DNA from: Bacillota bacterium
GTDB lineage: Bacteria > Bacillota > Clostridia > Christensenellales > CAG-138
DNA: 64,000 bases
Assembly (NCBI GenBank): GCA_023455425.1
Contig: JAEYCM010000015.1
Span: forward strand, 1 to 64,000
Reading direction: 5' to 3'
Shown here: positions 32,608-41,112 of the stretch, piece after piece
Numbering within the stretch: position 1 is the stretch's first letter
Layout: each line of letters begins with the position of its first letter
The notes under the pieces: model-generated
Told to the model about the DNA's origin: nothing
What the model saw: only the letters and a program-made list of their open reading frames with translations
Databases searched by the model: none
Translations under genes and position numbers: made by a program

Positions 32608-33400
32608 AGCGCTTTTGCCTGTTTTGGGGCGCATTGCGCCGCCGCAGCTTGCGGAGGAATGGGATAATGTAGGCCTGCTGATTGAACCCGAAGCCTCAGA
32701 AATCACACGCATCCTCGTGGCGCTCGATTGTACCGTTGAGGTCGCAAAGGAAGCGCGGGAGATCGGCGCGCAATTGGTGCTCACGCATCATCCGCTTTTC
32801 TTTAAGCCGGTGCGCCGCATTCTTCACAGCGATCCCGATACGGCCGCGGCATACGCGCTTGTACGAAACGGCATCGGCCTGTATGCCATGCATACGAATT
32901 TGGACTGCGCCATCGGCGGCGTGAACGATGCGCTCGCTTCGGCGCTGGGTTTGGCGGACGTCCGCCCGCTGCTGCTGCCGGAGCTGCCGCTGGGGGAAGA
33001 GACGCAGGGTCTGGGCCGCATCGGCATATTAAAGGAACAGACGACGCTTGGCGCGTTTGCGCGTCAGGTTGGAATAGACCTCGACGCCGCCGTACGTATG
33101 GGCGGGGAAAAGGACCGGCCAGTCCGGCGCGTTGCCGTTGTGGGCGGCAGCGGCGGGGACTATATAAAAGAGGCAAAGGCTGCAAATGCCGACGTATTGG
33201 TAACCGGGGAAATCCGGCACCACCAGGCGCTCAAGGCGCTGTCGCTCGGTTTGGGAATCATTGAAGCCGGGCATTATGAAACGGAATGCGTTGTATTGAG
33301 TCCCCTGATTACCGGTTTACAGGCGGCGCTCAACGAGATACAATATAAGGTGGACTTATTGTACGCGAAGTCCGGGCGCGCGCCGCTCGTGAAGCCATAG
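32597..33400 (+). CDS. Nif3-like dinuclear metal centre protein
   Basis: The 267-residue protein belongs to the Nif3/YbgI/YqfO family. It has the metal-site histidines in LVLTHHPLFFK, the AMHTNLDCAIGGVND segment, and C-terminal ligands in TGEIRHHQAL and EAGHYETE. The family forms hexameric toroids with a two-metal centre and is annotated as a GTP cyclohydrolase I type 2 homologue, though its true activity is unclear. It is the short form without the PII-like insert of Bacillus YqfO. It is translationally coupled to trmK and followed by the zinc-ribbon gene after 30 bases. Confidence 0.92.
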   Translation: MELEALLPVLGRIAPPQLAEEWDNVGLLIEPEASEITRILVALDCTVEVAKEAREIGAQLVLTHHPLFFKPVRRILHSDPDTAAAYALVRNGIGLYAMHTNLDCAIGGVNDALASALGLADVRPLLLPELPLGEETQGLGRIGILKEQTTLGAFARQVGIDLDAAVRMGGEKDRPVRRVAVVGGSGGDYIKEAKAANADVLVTGEIRHHQALKALSLGLGIIEAGHYETECVVLSPLITGLQAALNEIQYKVDLLYAKSGRAPLVKP

Positions 33401-33430
33401 CGTCAATGAGCCTGTGAGGGAGGTTTTACC

Positions 33431-34156
33431 ATGGGAAAGCTGGATGCGCTTTGGGAATATCAGATACTGGAGCTCAAAAAAGAGGCGGTGGAGCGGGAAA
33501 CGCTCAATACGCCCGCGCGCGCAAAGCTCAACAGGCTGCACGGTTTTTTGACGGAGCAGCAGAACGCGATATCGAAAACCCAGAAGGAGATCACGAACCG
33601 TCAGGCGTCGCTTGATAAAATGCAGGAGCAGATGGAGAAGCTTCTTAACCGCGTGGAACTCGAGCGCTCCGAATTTGACGAGATGCAGCGGGACGAGGAA
33701 GTGACGGCGGAGGAAATGACCGAATGCCGCCAAAACCATGAAAAGCTCCTCGAAGAACTCACAGCCATGCGCCGTGACGTCAGCGATCTTGTCAAGTGGC
33801 TGGAAAACGCGCTCAAGGACTACAAGGAGACGCGTTCCAAAGCAGGCAAAGCTAAGAAGGAGTACGACCAGCTCTTAGAAGTGACGGAGCAGGAATATAA
33901 GGAAAGCGAGTCGACCCGCGCGGCCGCCGCTTCGGCTGCTGCGGCGCAGGCCGCAAATGTGGACCCGCAGATTCTGGAGCGGTATAAACGCGTCAAACGC
34001 AACCACGCCGTACCTATGGCCAAGGTGGAAAACAACCAGTGCGGCGGGTGCAATATGTCTTTACCCATGGTGGTTGTCAAACGTGTGATGAACAGCGACA
34101 GCATTGTGGAATGCGACAACTGCGGCCGCATCCTGTATGCGGGAGAAAACCAGTAA
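33431..34156 (+). CDS. Coiled-coil protein with C4 zinc ribbon
   Basis: The 241-residue protein is mostly one long charged coiled coil (residues about 5-180, rich in Glu, Lys, Gln). It then has an Ala-rich stretch (AAAASAAAAQAA, part of 168-180) and a C-terminal zinc ribbon with CGGCNMSLP and CDNCGRILY. This is the zf-RING_7 / CT398-like family commonly found next to nif3 homologues. It may bind nucleic acid or act as a chaperone-like tether; function is not established. AGGGAGG precedes the start. The RNase P RNA gene starts 13 bases after the stop. Confidence 0.88.
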   Translation: MGKLDALWEYQILELKKEAVERETLNTPARAKLNRLHGFLTEQQNAISKTQKEITNRQASLDKMQEQMEKLLNRVELERSEFDEMQRDEEVTAEEMTECRQNHEKLLEELTAMRRDVSDLVKWLENALKDYKETRSKAGKAKKEYDQLLEVTEQEYKESESTRAAAASAAAAQAANVDPQILERYKRVKRNHAVPMAKVENNQCGGCNMSLPMVVVKRVMNSDSIVECDNCGRILYAGENQ

Positions 34157-34169
34157 CAAAATATTTGTA

Positions 34170-34513
34170 TTGCGAGTAAGACAGGTGACCGCGTCCGACA
34201 TGTGCGGATGAGGAAAGTCCGAGCACCGCAGGGCAAGGTGCCGGGTAATACCCGGTGGAGGCGACTCCAAGGAAAGTGCAACAGAAAGAAACCGCCCGCG
34301 CTATGCGCGGGTAAGGATGGAAAGGCGAGGTAAGAGCTCACCAGCGGCATGGCGACTTGTCCGCTCTGTAAACCCCACCCGGTGCAAGATTGGAATGGGA
34401 GCATATAATGGCTGCCCGCCACGCTCCCCGTAATCGCTGGAGCTTGCAGGCAACTGTAAGCCAAGATAGATGGTCATCCTTAGACAGAACTCGGCTTATG
34501 GCTTGCTCGCAAT
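34170..34513 (+). ncRNA. rnpB: RNase P RNA
   Basis: The ~344-base catalytic RNA matures tRNA 5' ends. Its conserved cores are GAGGAAAGTCCGAGC near the 5' end, GGTAAGAGCTCACCAGCGGCATGG, cited as AAGAGCTCACC, GGTGCAAGATTGGAA, and AGACAGAACTCGGCTTATGGC at the 3' end, cited as CAGAACTCGGCTTA. The termini pair (TTGCGAG with CTCGCAA), followed by a T-rich tail. Its layout looks like the common ancestral (A) type. It sits between the zinc-ribbon gene and the nitroreductase gene on the same strand. Confidence 0.96.
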
Positions 34514-34543
34514 CGTTTTTGTTTTCTAAGAAAGAAGGTTGTT

Positions 34544-35071
34544 ATGGAATTCTACGATGTACTCAATACCCGGCGAAGCGTACGCGCGTATAAGGAAACG
34601 CCCATTGAGGATGCGGCGCTCAACAGGATTCTCGAGGCGGGGCGCAGCGCGCCTTCCTGGATGAACCGGCAGTGCCGCCGTTTTGTGGTGGTACGGAAGC
34701 CGGATGTGCGGAAGATGCTTGGCGAAATGGTGGACAACCCTAACCGCGAATGCTTTGAAAAAGCGCCCTGCGTCATTGCCGTATGCGCCGATCCTTCGGA
34801 TAGCGGCGTCACGGGCGGCAAGGAATATTATATGGCGGATTGCGCGGTTGCTATGGAGCATATCATACTTGCCGCCGCCAATGAAGGCCTTGCCACCTGC
34901 TGGGTGGGTACGTTTGCGGAATACCCCGTGCGCAATGTGCTGCAGCTTCCCAAGGAGATCAAGATTGTGGGCCTTACCCCGCTTGGCTATGCGGATGAAG
35001 AGCCCGCGCCCACCCCGCGCAAGCCGCTTGAGGAAATTGTGCACTACGATACCTGGCGGCAGGGCGGCTGA
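34544..35071 (+). CDS. Nitroreductase-family protein
   Basis: The 175-residue FMN-dependent oxidoreductase has the N-terminal signature FYDVLNTRRSVRAYK, which binds FMN phosphate, then APSWMNRQCRRFVVV, and GLATCWVGTF near the second half. It reduces nitro groups, quinones or related acceptors with NAD(P)H; the substrate is unknown. The start follows AAGAAGG. It is separated from rnpB by 30 bases and followed by a strong terminator. Confidence 0.9.
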   Translation: MEFYDVLNTRRSVRAYKETPIEDAALNRILEAGRSAPSWMNRQCRRFVVVRKPDVRKMLGEMVDNPNRECFEKAPCVIAVCADPSDSGVTGGKEYYMADCAVAMEHIILAAANEGLATCWVGTFAEYPVRNVLQLPKEIKIVGLTPLGYADEEPAPTPRKPLEEIVHYDTWRQGG

Positions 35072-35090
35072 ATCGGAATTGTCCGAAAGT

Positions 35091-35119
35091 AAAAAGAGTC
35101 GAGAGACTCTTTTTTTTGT
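35091..35119 (+). terminator. Terminator after the nitroreductase gene
   Basis: The stem AAAGAGTC/GACTCTTT has a GAGA tetraloop and is followed by a run of eight T. Confidence 0.9.
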
Positions 35120-35243
35120 GCTGTGTTTCACCGTTTGCCCGGTTGTTTATGCTATAAAAAACGGTATTGCAAAATCTGTATGTTACGGGAAAATCGTCAT
35201 ATGCCCAACTTACGATCAATGCTGGAAATGCTAGGAGGACTGT

Positions 35244-35879
35244 ATGAAAATCGCGGTAATCGGAGCAACGGGCAAGCAGGGAAGGCTGCTGGTCAAGGAG
35301 GCACTGCGGCGCGGGCATATTGTGACCGCCATCGTGCGCAACGCTTCTAAATTGGAAGAACCCAATGTACGCGTCATTGAAAAGGATATTTTAAGCCTTT
35401 CCTATGCGGATTTGCAGGATCAGGACGCAATCCTTGACGCGTTTGGCGTATGGGCGCCCGAAGAATTGCCCTTGTATCAAACGACGTTAGAGCACCTTTC
35501 CAATTTATTGAGCGGCAAACCCAACCGGTTGCTGGTGGTGGGTGGAGCGGGGAGCCTGTATGCGGATGAAACGCGCGCGCTCCGCGTTGTGGAAACGCCC
35601 GGCTTCCCGGAAGATTGGAAGCCAATGGCCTTGAGTATGATGGCGGCGTTTGAAGCGCTCAAGCAGCGCGGCGACGTGAATTGGACGTTTGTCAGCCCTC
35701 CTGCAATTTTTGACGCGGATGGAGAGCGGACGGGCCGCTATCGCCTTGGCGGCGACGTGCTGCTTATAAACAGCGCGGGAAAAAGCGAGATCAGCTATGC
35801 GGATTATGCAATCGCCATGCTGGACGAAGCGGAAAATGGGCGGCATATCAAACAACGTATTACAGTGGTATCGGCGTAG
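35244..35879 (+). CDS. NAD(P)-binding oxidoreductase, atypical SDR / NmrA-like
   Basis: The 211-residue Rossmann-fold protein has IAVIGATGKQGRLLVKEAL at its N-terminus, the GxxGxxG dinucleotide site, then RGHIVTAIVRN. It resembles YwnB/YhfK-type atypical short-chain dehydrogenases that act on flavins or sense NADPH. There is no classical YxxxK pair in an obvious position. AGGAGG precedes the start. It is a single gene. Confidence 0.85.
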   Translation: MKIAVIGATGKQGRLLVKEALRRGHIVTAIVRNASKLEEPNVRVIEKDILSLSYADLQDQDAILDAFGVWAPEELPLYQTTLEHLSNLLSGKPNRLLVVGGAGSLYADETRALRVVETPGFPEDWKPMALSMMAAFEALKQRGDVNWTFVSPPAIFDADGERTGRYRLGGDVLLINSAGKSEISYADYAIAMLDEAENGRHIKQRITVVSA

Positions 35880-36021
35880 GTCACGAAACTTTTTGCAACA
35901 AAAGGACGAATGGTAACAAACAATCCTTCATTTGGGAGGCTCGCGGACAAACTTTTATCAGAAAAGCTTATTGAAAACGTAATGGTTTTGTGATGAATGC
36001 ACCCGATCCATTTGGTATACT

Positions 36022-36104
36022 AAAGTTGCAAATGAGAGTTGTGTAACACCCCGATCGTGTGAAGCAACAATAAGAGCCTCCTTCACCGGAGGCTCTTTTT
36101 TTTA
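36022..36104 (+). ncRNA. Candidate small RNA
   Basis: TATACT at 36016-36021 has a T-rich -35 candidate (TTGTGA, 35988, spacing 22, poor). About 80 bases follow with a GTTGC/GCAAC stem (36025 with 36062), and then an intrinsic terminator, AGAGCCTCC/GGAGGCTCT followed by eight T (36073-36104). No reading frame is plausible. It sits in the 460-base gap between the plus-strand oxidoreductase and the minus-strand alanyl-tRNA editing gene. Confidence 0.4.
36073..36104 (+). terminator. Intrinsic terminator
   Basis: AAGAGCCTCC-TTCACC-GGAGGCTCTTTTTTTT is a strong hairpin with a T run, 194 bases after the nearest upstream plus-strand stop codon. Confidence 0.88.
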
Positions 36105-36106
36105 TG

Positions 36107-36330
36107 TCACGGATATGCCATGGCATATCCGTGAGACTGCTGCTCATTCGCACAAATGCTTTGCATTTGTGCGAGACTGCCGCGGCAGAATTTTCCGCAG
36201 CCAGCCTGCGTCCCGTGGACGCGGTCGGCGGCTGCGATAGGTGTCCAATCTGACGCGCAGGTCGTCAGATTGGACGGATTTATATGGATGCTCCTCAGTT
36301 TTACGTAAACAGGGCGGCGGAGCGCCCTGT
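36107..36330. repeat. Array of six palindromes
   Basis: In order: a perfect 28-bp palindrome TCACGGATATGCCA/inverse (36107-36134); TCGCACAAATGC-TTT-inverse (36148-36174); TGCCGCGGCA (36178-36187); CGCAGCC...GGCTGCG with inner GCGTCC/GGACGC (36196-36236); GTCCAATCTGACG-N7-inverse (36243-36275); ACAGGGCG-N6-inverse (36309-36330). The first two are each followed by GAGACTGCYGC. None is followed by a T run. The last could also act as 3' hairpin for the editing gene ending at 36340. Confidence 0.8.
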
Positions 36331-36339
36331 TATGTTAAT

Positions 36340-37545
36340 TTATTTTTTCAATCTTTGCCCCAGGTAACGTTCCAACCCCTCGATCGCGTTCCGGGCCGCG
36401 GGCGTATCCTTGGCGCTGCCCTGTGCAAGCGTGCCGCGCCCGCCGCCGCGTCCGGAAAGCGCGGTGTTCACGGCCTGGGCAAGCTCGCCCATATCCAGCC
36501 CCACGTTCGCGTTACTGGCAAGCACGTACTGCAGTTGCTCATGTTCCGCCGCAAGCAGCAATGCGAGCATACCTGGTTCTTCGCACAGCTTCAGGGCCAG
36601 CGGGCGAAGCTGTGCGCCCGGCAGTTCCGTAATGAGGCGCACGGTCAGCCTGCGTTTGCCGATAACGGCGGCGCTTTTTACTAGCTCGTCCGCAAGGTAG
36701 CCGGAAACCTTCGCATAAAGCGCCTTATTCTCCCGCTTTACATTCGCGGCCTCCTGCTGCAGCTTATTTAACGCTTCGGGCGCATCCTCCGGCTTGCAGG
36801 AAAAGCTGCGCGCAAACGCGTCCACGATTCGGTGCTGCGCCTGCGCATGAGCAAGCGCACGCGCGCCGCAGGCAAATGTCAGCCGCGCGCCGCCCTTGTA
36901 GTGTTCGTGTGCCATGACCTTGACGAGGCCGATTTCGCCTGTCGCCTTTACATGCGTACCGCAGCAGGTGCAGCTGTCCCCGCCCGGCATGGCCACGATG
37001 CGCACCGTGCCTGTAAGCCCAGCCGCTGCCTTGCGCAGCTGCATATTATTGAGCTCTTCCGCCTCGACGTATGTAAGCGTCACAGGCAGGTTCGCGCAGA
37101 CGAGCTCGTTGGTGCGCCGCTCCAGCTGTTCCACTTCCTCATGGGTGAGGGGCTTGTTGAGATCGACGGTGCAGTAGGATGCCGCCATATGGAAGCCCAC
37201 GTTGACCGCTCCAAATAGTTCCTTGGCGGCATATGAAAGAATATGCTCGCCCGAATGCTGCTGCATGTGGTCGAACCGCCGAGGCCAATGGATACAAGCT
37301 TCCACCGTGCTGCCCACGGCGATGGGTTCCGCGGTGCGGTGCAGCACGCGCTCCCCGTCTTCGACAACGTCCGTCACGGCAACGCCGCCGATCATCCCCG
37401 TATCGTGGGGCTGGCCGCCGCCGGTTGGGAATAGCACGCTCTGATCGAGTTCCACGTCAAATCCGCCTTCGGTTGGGGTGCAGGCGATCACCTGCGCCTG
37501 GATGGAGGTAAGATAACTATCGTTCAAATACAGCTTTTGCGTCAT
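36340..37545 (-). CDS. Alanyl-tRNA editing protein (AlaX-like, with DHHA1 domain)
   Basis: The 401-residue trans-editing protein hydrolyses Ser- or Gly-mischarged tRNA-Ala. The N-terminal part has FPTGGGQPHDTG, and the zinc site is HSGEHIL (HxxxH) with CCGTHV. A helical linker (about residues 255-290) is followed by the C-terminal DHHA1 domain with GRGGGRGTLAQGS. This is the long AlaX type, like the C-terminal two-thirds of AlaRS. The start at 37545 has AAAGGAGAAAC upstream. The gene ends 10 bases from the palindrome array. Confidence 0.9.
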   Translation of the reverse strand: MTQKLYLNDSYLTSIQAQVIACTPTEGGFDVELDQSVLFPTGGGQPHDTGMIGGVAVTDVVEDGERVLHRTAEPIAVGSTVEACIHWPRRFDHMQQHSGEHILSYAAKELFGAVNVGFHMAASYCTVDLNKPLTHEEVEQLERRTNELVCANLPVTLTYVEAEELNNMQLRKAAAGLTGTVRIVAMPGGDSCTCCGTHVKATGEIGLVKVMAHEHYKGGARLTFACGARALAHAQAQHRIVDAFARSFSCKPEDAPEALNKLQQEAANVKRENKALYAKVSGYLADELVKSAAVIGKRRLTVRLITELPGAQLRPLALKLCEEPGMLALLLAAEHEQLQYVLASNANVGLDMGELAQAVNTALSGRGGGRGTLAQGSAKDTPAARNAIEGLERYLGQRLKK

Positions 37546-37576
37546 GTGTTTCTCCTTTGCGGTTTCCTGTTTTAAC

Positions 37577-38527
37577 TCAGATCAGCCCCAGCGAGCGGAA
37601 GATGAAGATCCACAGCAATATGCTTGCCACGGAAAATGCGGAGGTAAACACCACGATTTCGCTGGCAAGCTGCCCGTCTCCTTTCATGGCGCAGGCCATG
37701 GGGTAGCTGCCTACCGCCGTTGGCGGCGTAAATAGCATCATCAAAGCAAACAATCGCTGATCCCGGAACCCCAACAATATGCCAAGCGACAGCCAGAAAA
37801 GCGGCACAAACACCAGTCTTGATAGCGTTGCCACGATCAGCGTGCGCCGGTTTTTTGCGGCGGAAGCAAATGTGAAGGATGCGCCCAACAAAAAGAAGGA
37901 AATGGGCGTGGCGCAATCCGAAAGCGCCCATGCGGCCTTTTGTACCGGCGCTGGCAAGGCGACACCGCTTACGTTGCAAAGCAGCCCTGCCGCGATAGCG
38001 AGTATCAACGGATTGGTGATGATGCTTTTGAGTATCTCCTTCCAGTCCGGTTTGCAGCCTTCGAACAGCTTTAGCGAAAGCACGCCGAGCACGTTAAACA
38101 GCGGGATTACAAAGGAGACCATTACTGTCACGATCATGATGTTCCCTTCCCCGTAAAGGGAAAGCGCCACAGGGATGCCGAACAGCGCCATGTTGGAGCG
38201 GAAAATGCCCTGTATCAGCACGCCCCTGCGCGAATTTTCCGTCTCCAGGCGTGGGACGATGAGGTATAACAGCAGAAACGTCAATATGGTCCCCGTCACC
38301 CCAAATCCTATGAGGGAAAGCATGTCCGGTGAAAAAGCCGTGCTTAAGTCGCTCTCGAACATGTTGCGAAATAGCAAAAGCGGCAACAACAGCCGGAACA
38401 CCAGCTTGTTTGTAACCTGTACCCACGCGGTGGTAAGCCCAATCGCGCGACGTAGGGCGTAGCCCGCCGCCATCATCAAAAACAGGGGAAGAACGATGTT
38501 CAGGGAAAGGAGGAAACTTTCGCGCAT
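37577..38527 (-). CDS. AEC-family transporter (auxin efflux carrier-like)
   Basis: The 316-residue membrane protein has about ten hydrophobic segments in two five-helix halves, the layout of the AEC/bile-acid:arsenite superfamily. Conserved features are LVFRLLLPLLLFRNM in the first half and the FTPPTAVGSYPMA segment in the second. Family members carry malate, malonate or other organic anions; the substrate is unknown here. The ATG at 38527 follows AAGAAGG by 5 bases; upstream ATGs lack sites. It lies 31 bases upstream of the alanyl-tRNA editing gene on the same strand. Confidence 0.85.
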   Translation of the reverse strand: MRESFLLSLNIVLPLFLMMAAGYALRRAIGLTTAWVQVTNKLVFRLLLPLLLFRNMFESDLSTAFSPDMLSLIGFGVTGTILTFLLLYLIVPRLETENSRRGVLIQGIFRSNMALFGIPVALSLYGEGNIMIVTVMVSFVIPLFNVLGVLSLKLFEGCKPDWKEILKSIITNPLILAIAAGLLCNVSGVALPAPVQKAAWALSDCATPISFFLLGASFTFASAAKNRRTLIVATLSRLVFVPLFWLSLGILLGFRDQRLFALMMLFTPPTAVGSYPMACAMKGDGQLASEIVVFTSAFSVASILLWIFIFRSLGLI

Positions 38528-38798
38528 ATCTACCTTCTTCATGTAAGCCGGCGATAATCCGGGGGATTTCATCGGGCTTTTTGCGGACCGGCTGTGACAA
38601 GAATTTTTAAACAAAGCAAGCAACCGACATCACAACCCAGTATACCACATTCTTCAGACCCGTCACTCGGGATTTGCGTATATATAAAAGGGAAAGGGCT
38701 TGCAACTCATAGGGCTTTGGGGTATCGTAATATTTGCGGTCAAAACGGAATGCCGCAGTGCCGCCGGGCCTATTAAAAAGTGGGAGGGATTCAAAGGC

Positions 38799-39710
38799 AT
38801 GCATCAGCCAACCTTGGTCATACTTGCCGCCGGAATGGGCAGCCGTTACGGAGGGCTTAAGCAGATCGACCCCGTGGACGAATACGGCAATATTATTATA
38901 GATTACTCCATATTTGACGCCTTGCAGGCGGGGTTTTCCCGCGTGGTGTGCATCATCAAAAAAGAAATTGAGCGCGATTTTCACGAGGTGATCGGCCCCC
39001 GTATCGCAAAGCGCGCCGAACTCGTTTACGCGTTTCAGGAAATCGATAAACTTCCGGAAGGGTTTTCTGTGCCGGAAGGGCGCAATAAGCCGTGGGGCAC
39101 CGCCCACGCGCTGCTCTGTTGCAGGGATGTGGTGGACGGCCCGTTTGCTGTTATCAATGCGGACGATTATTACGGCAGGTCCGCGTATTCCGCCATCCAT
39201 TCATACCTGAACGCGCCGCACGCGCCGGGCGAATACGCCATGGTCGGCTATTCCGTAGAGAATACGCTTACCGATCACGGCACGGTGACCCGCGGCGTGT
39301 GCTCTGCGGATACAGACGGTTACCTCCGGAACATCAAGGAATGCTCGGGCATCCGTAAATACGCCCACGGCGGCATGTATGAAGAAAACGGCCGCGAAAT
39401 ATTCATCCCCAAGGGAACGCCGGTTTCCATGAACCTCTGGGGGTTTGATCCTAGCTTGTTTTCCAGCCTGGCCGCGGGTTTCCCGCCGTTTCTGGAAAAG
39501 GGACTCAAAGAGAATCCGTTGAAGTGCGAATACCTGCTTCCCACGGCGGTGCATGACCTGATTTGTGCCAAAAAGGCGAGCGTGAAAGTGCTCAAAAGCG
39601 AGGACTCCTGGTTTGGCGTGACCTATAAGGAGGATATGCCGGCTGTGCGCGCCGCCATCCGCGCGCTCAAGGAGCAGGGGCTCTATAAAGAACGGCTTTG
39701 GGAAGACTAA
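38799..39710 (+). CDS. Nucleotidyltransferase family protein
   Basis: The 303-residue Rossmann-like NTP-transferase starts with LVILAAGMGSRYGGLKQI, the nucleotide-binding signature of sugar-phosphate nucleotidyltransferases, and has INADDYYG as the metal-binding Asp motif. The middle part (NLWGFDPSLF) is typical of a clade of unassigned nucleotidyltransferases in Firmicutes and Bacteroidetes. It would join a nucleotide to a sugar phosphate or a related acceptor. The start at 38799 follows GGGAGG. It is a single gene with no cell-wall or polysaccharide genes nearby to suggest the substrate. Confidence 0.85.
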   Translation: MHQPTLVILAAGMGSRYGGLKQIDPVDEYGNIIIDYSIFDALQAGFSRVVCIIKKEIERDFHEVIGPRIAKRAELVYAFQEIDKLPEGFSVPEGRNKPWGTAHALLCCRDVVDGPFAVINADDYYGRSAYSAIHSYLNAPHAPGEYAMVGYSVENTLTDHGTVTRGVCSADTDGYLRNIKECSGIRKYAHGGMYEENGREIFIPKGTPVSMNLWGFDPSLFSSLAAGFPPFLEKGLKENPLKCEYLLPTAVHDLICAKKASVKVLKSEDSWFGVTYKEDMPAVRAAIRALKEQGLYKERLWED

Positions 39711-39829
39711 CTATAAAGAAATTACCTACCGTGTAGTATGCGGCGGTGAGCATGTCAAAAAGGCATGCAAACGTCGCAGAAAAAGCTGCTTGTAATACTT
39801 CCTTGCTCATCGTGCCCAGGGCATCCGGC
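39711..39829. other. Gap with no supported gene
   Basis: A minus-strand frame (39667-39855, 62 codons) crosses this part but has no ribosome binding site and enters repeat copy C; it may be a relic. The dyad AACGGTCCC-CC-GACCGTT region just beyond it belongs to the repeat. Confidence 0.35.
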
Positions 39830-40037
39830 AAGCGGATACCTGTTTCGGCCTCCAAACGGTCCCCCGACCGTTTGCTGCTTTCCCACCGGCCTCAACCCCA
39901 CTGTATCCGCCACAGGCGGCGTTCGGCTATGTCCTCCCGCGCCCCCTAAGTACGGGTTCTTAAGAAAGGGGAGTGGGGAAATGTAGTTTCCCCAAAGCAA
40001 AAAAATAATCGTCGGTGCTGTAAGCACCGATACCTTG
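39830..40037 (-). repeat. Interspersed repeat family 1, copy C
   Basis: Read on the minus strand it begins CAAGGTATCGGTGCTTACAGCACCGACGAT, here cited as AAGGTATCGGTGC, then GCTTTGGGGAAACT, TTCTTAAGAACCC, GGGGGCGCGGG and CGCCGCCTGTGGCGGAT, in the same order as in copy A. The terminal hairpin differs from copy A by paired changes (CGCCGC/GCGGCG against CGGTGC/GCACCG), so the stem is kept. Confidence 0.75.
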
Positions 40038-40111
40038 GAACGCTTAAATAGACTTGTTAACACTCTGACCGCCTGCCGCGTAATATGGCAGGCGGTTTTG
40101 CTGTTGAGAGG

Positions 40112-40582
40112 TTATGGTTCCTCAACGGCGGTTATTTCGTTTATATCGGCGGCTTGTTTCGCTTTTCTATCCACACTCTGGTTATATAGAAGCCCCAGCA
40201 GCACCAGCGCGCCGCCCGCCACCTTGCCGATGGAAACGCCGTTTCCCATAAGGCTGTCGATCACAATGCCGGACGCGAGCTGGCTGACGAATACCAGCAG
40301 CGTCATGACATAGGCGGACATCTTGGGTGTAATGTGGTTGGAAATGATCATATTCACAACGCCGACAAGGCCGCCCAGATACATGGCGATGTGTAACGGC
40401 TGCGGAATGCCGAAGGGTAATGCCGTGCCGGCCGCCACAAGCAGCAGCGCGGAGCCGAACAGCCCCGTAACATAGTTGTAGAATGTGCTTTTATAGCTGC
40501 CGATGCGGCTGCCAAGTTCGGCGTTGCACATGCGGGCAACCACAATGGTTACGCCTGAGAGGATACCCAACAGAATATACAT
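40112..40582 (-). CDS. Small DMT-family transporter subunit (YdcZ-like)
   Basis: The 156-residue membrane protein has four to five helices and the DMT_YdcZ features VVARMCNAELGSRIGSYKSTFYNYVTG (cited as NAELGSRIG and FYNYVTG). Such half-size proteins usually pair, and a paralogous gene of similar length lies directly upstream (40591-41013, 8-base gap). The solute is unknown. The C-terminal tail is soluble and acidic. The operator and Crp/Fnr gene upstream are probably its control. Confidence 0.87.
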   Translation of the reverse strand: MYILLGILSGVTIVVARMCNAELGSRIGSYKSTFYNYVTGLFGSALLLVAAGTALPFGIPQPLHIAMYLGGLVGVVNMIISNHITPKMSAYVMTLLVFVSQLASGIVIDSLMGNGVSIGKVAGGALVLLGLLYNQSVDRKAKQAADINEITAVEEP

Positions 40583-40590
40583 GCGCCCTC

Positions 40591-41013
40591 CTAAAACACC
40601 AGCATCAGCATGGCGCCCCCTGCAACAAGGGCCACGCCGATCAGCTTCTTCTTTTCAAACCGTATTTTTTTCGCCCCAAGCAAACCGGTTCCGTCGATCA
40701 CGAGCGAAATGACGATCTGCCCCAGCAGACTTAAAACGAGCGTAAGCGATACGCCCAGGTGGATAAACGTCAGGTTGGTTAGCATGACGGTAGCTATCCC
40801 GATGATGCCGCCCAGGTAGAGATGCTTTGGTTCCTTCAGGGTTTGCCGCAGGCCTTGCCGTTTGATCGCAAGCCATGCCCCAATACCGATAAGGCCGATC
40901 ACATGGATCAATACCGTGGCAAGCGCGTTGCCGTACACGCCGGACAATTGGCCGTTAAAGAGCAGCATGACGGATACGAGAATGCCGCTGAGTATGGAAA
41001 GGAATTCAGTCAT
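40591..41013 (-). CDS. Small DMT-family transporter subunit (YdcZ-like), partner
   Basis: The 140-residue membrane protein has about five helices and family marks VSVMLLFNGQLSGVYGNALATVLIHVIGL (cited as NGQLSGVYG). It is predicted to form an antiparallel heterodimer with the product of the adjacent gene. The ATG at 41013 is preceded by GGAGG at 10 bases; the longer upstream frame runs into the operator region and is not supported. It is divergent from the Crp/Fnr-type regulator at 41113. Confidence 0.86.
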   Translation of the reverse strand: MTEFLSILSGILVSVMLLFNGQLSGVYGNALATVLIHVIGLIGIGAWLAIKRQGLRQTLKEPKHLYLGGIIGIATVMLTNLTFIHLGVSLTLVLSLLGQIVISLVIDGTGLLGAKKIRFEKKKLIGVALVAGGAMLMLVF

Positions 41014-41067
41014 GTCGCCGTAGCCTCCTTTATAAAAAAAGCATACTGCATGCGCATTGCTCTGCGA

Positions 41068-41083
41068 TATGACATATGTCATA
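41068..41083. promoter_or_regulatory. Probable Crp/Fnr-family operator
   Basis: The perfect 16-bp palindrome TATGACATATGTCATA lies in the 99-base gap between the divergent transporter pair and the regulator gene. Its TGACA...TGTCA half-sites resemble Crp/Fnr-class sites. Confidence 0.6.
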
Positions 41084-41112
41084 CTAAGCACAAGAAACCG
41101 GAGGAAAACGCC

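Noticed and set aside
36107..36330. CRISPR array
   Set aside because: The palindromes are all different in sequence and there are no equal-length direct repeats or spacers; no cas genes in the window.
39667..39855. 62-codon minus-strand frame beside repeat copy C
   Set aside because: No ribosome binding site, and it runs into the repeat and the nucleotidyltransferase gene; at best a relic.
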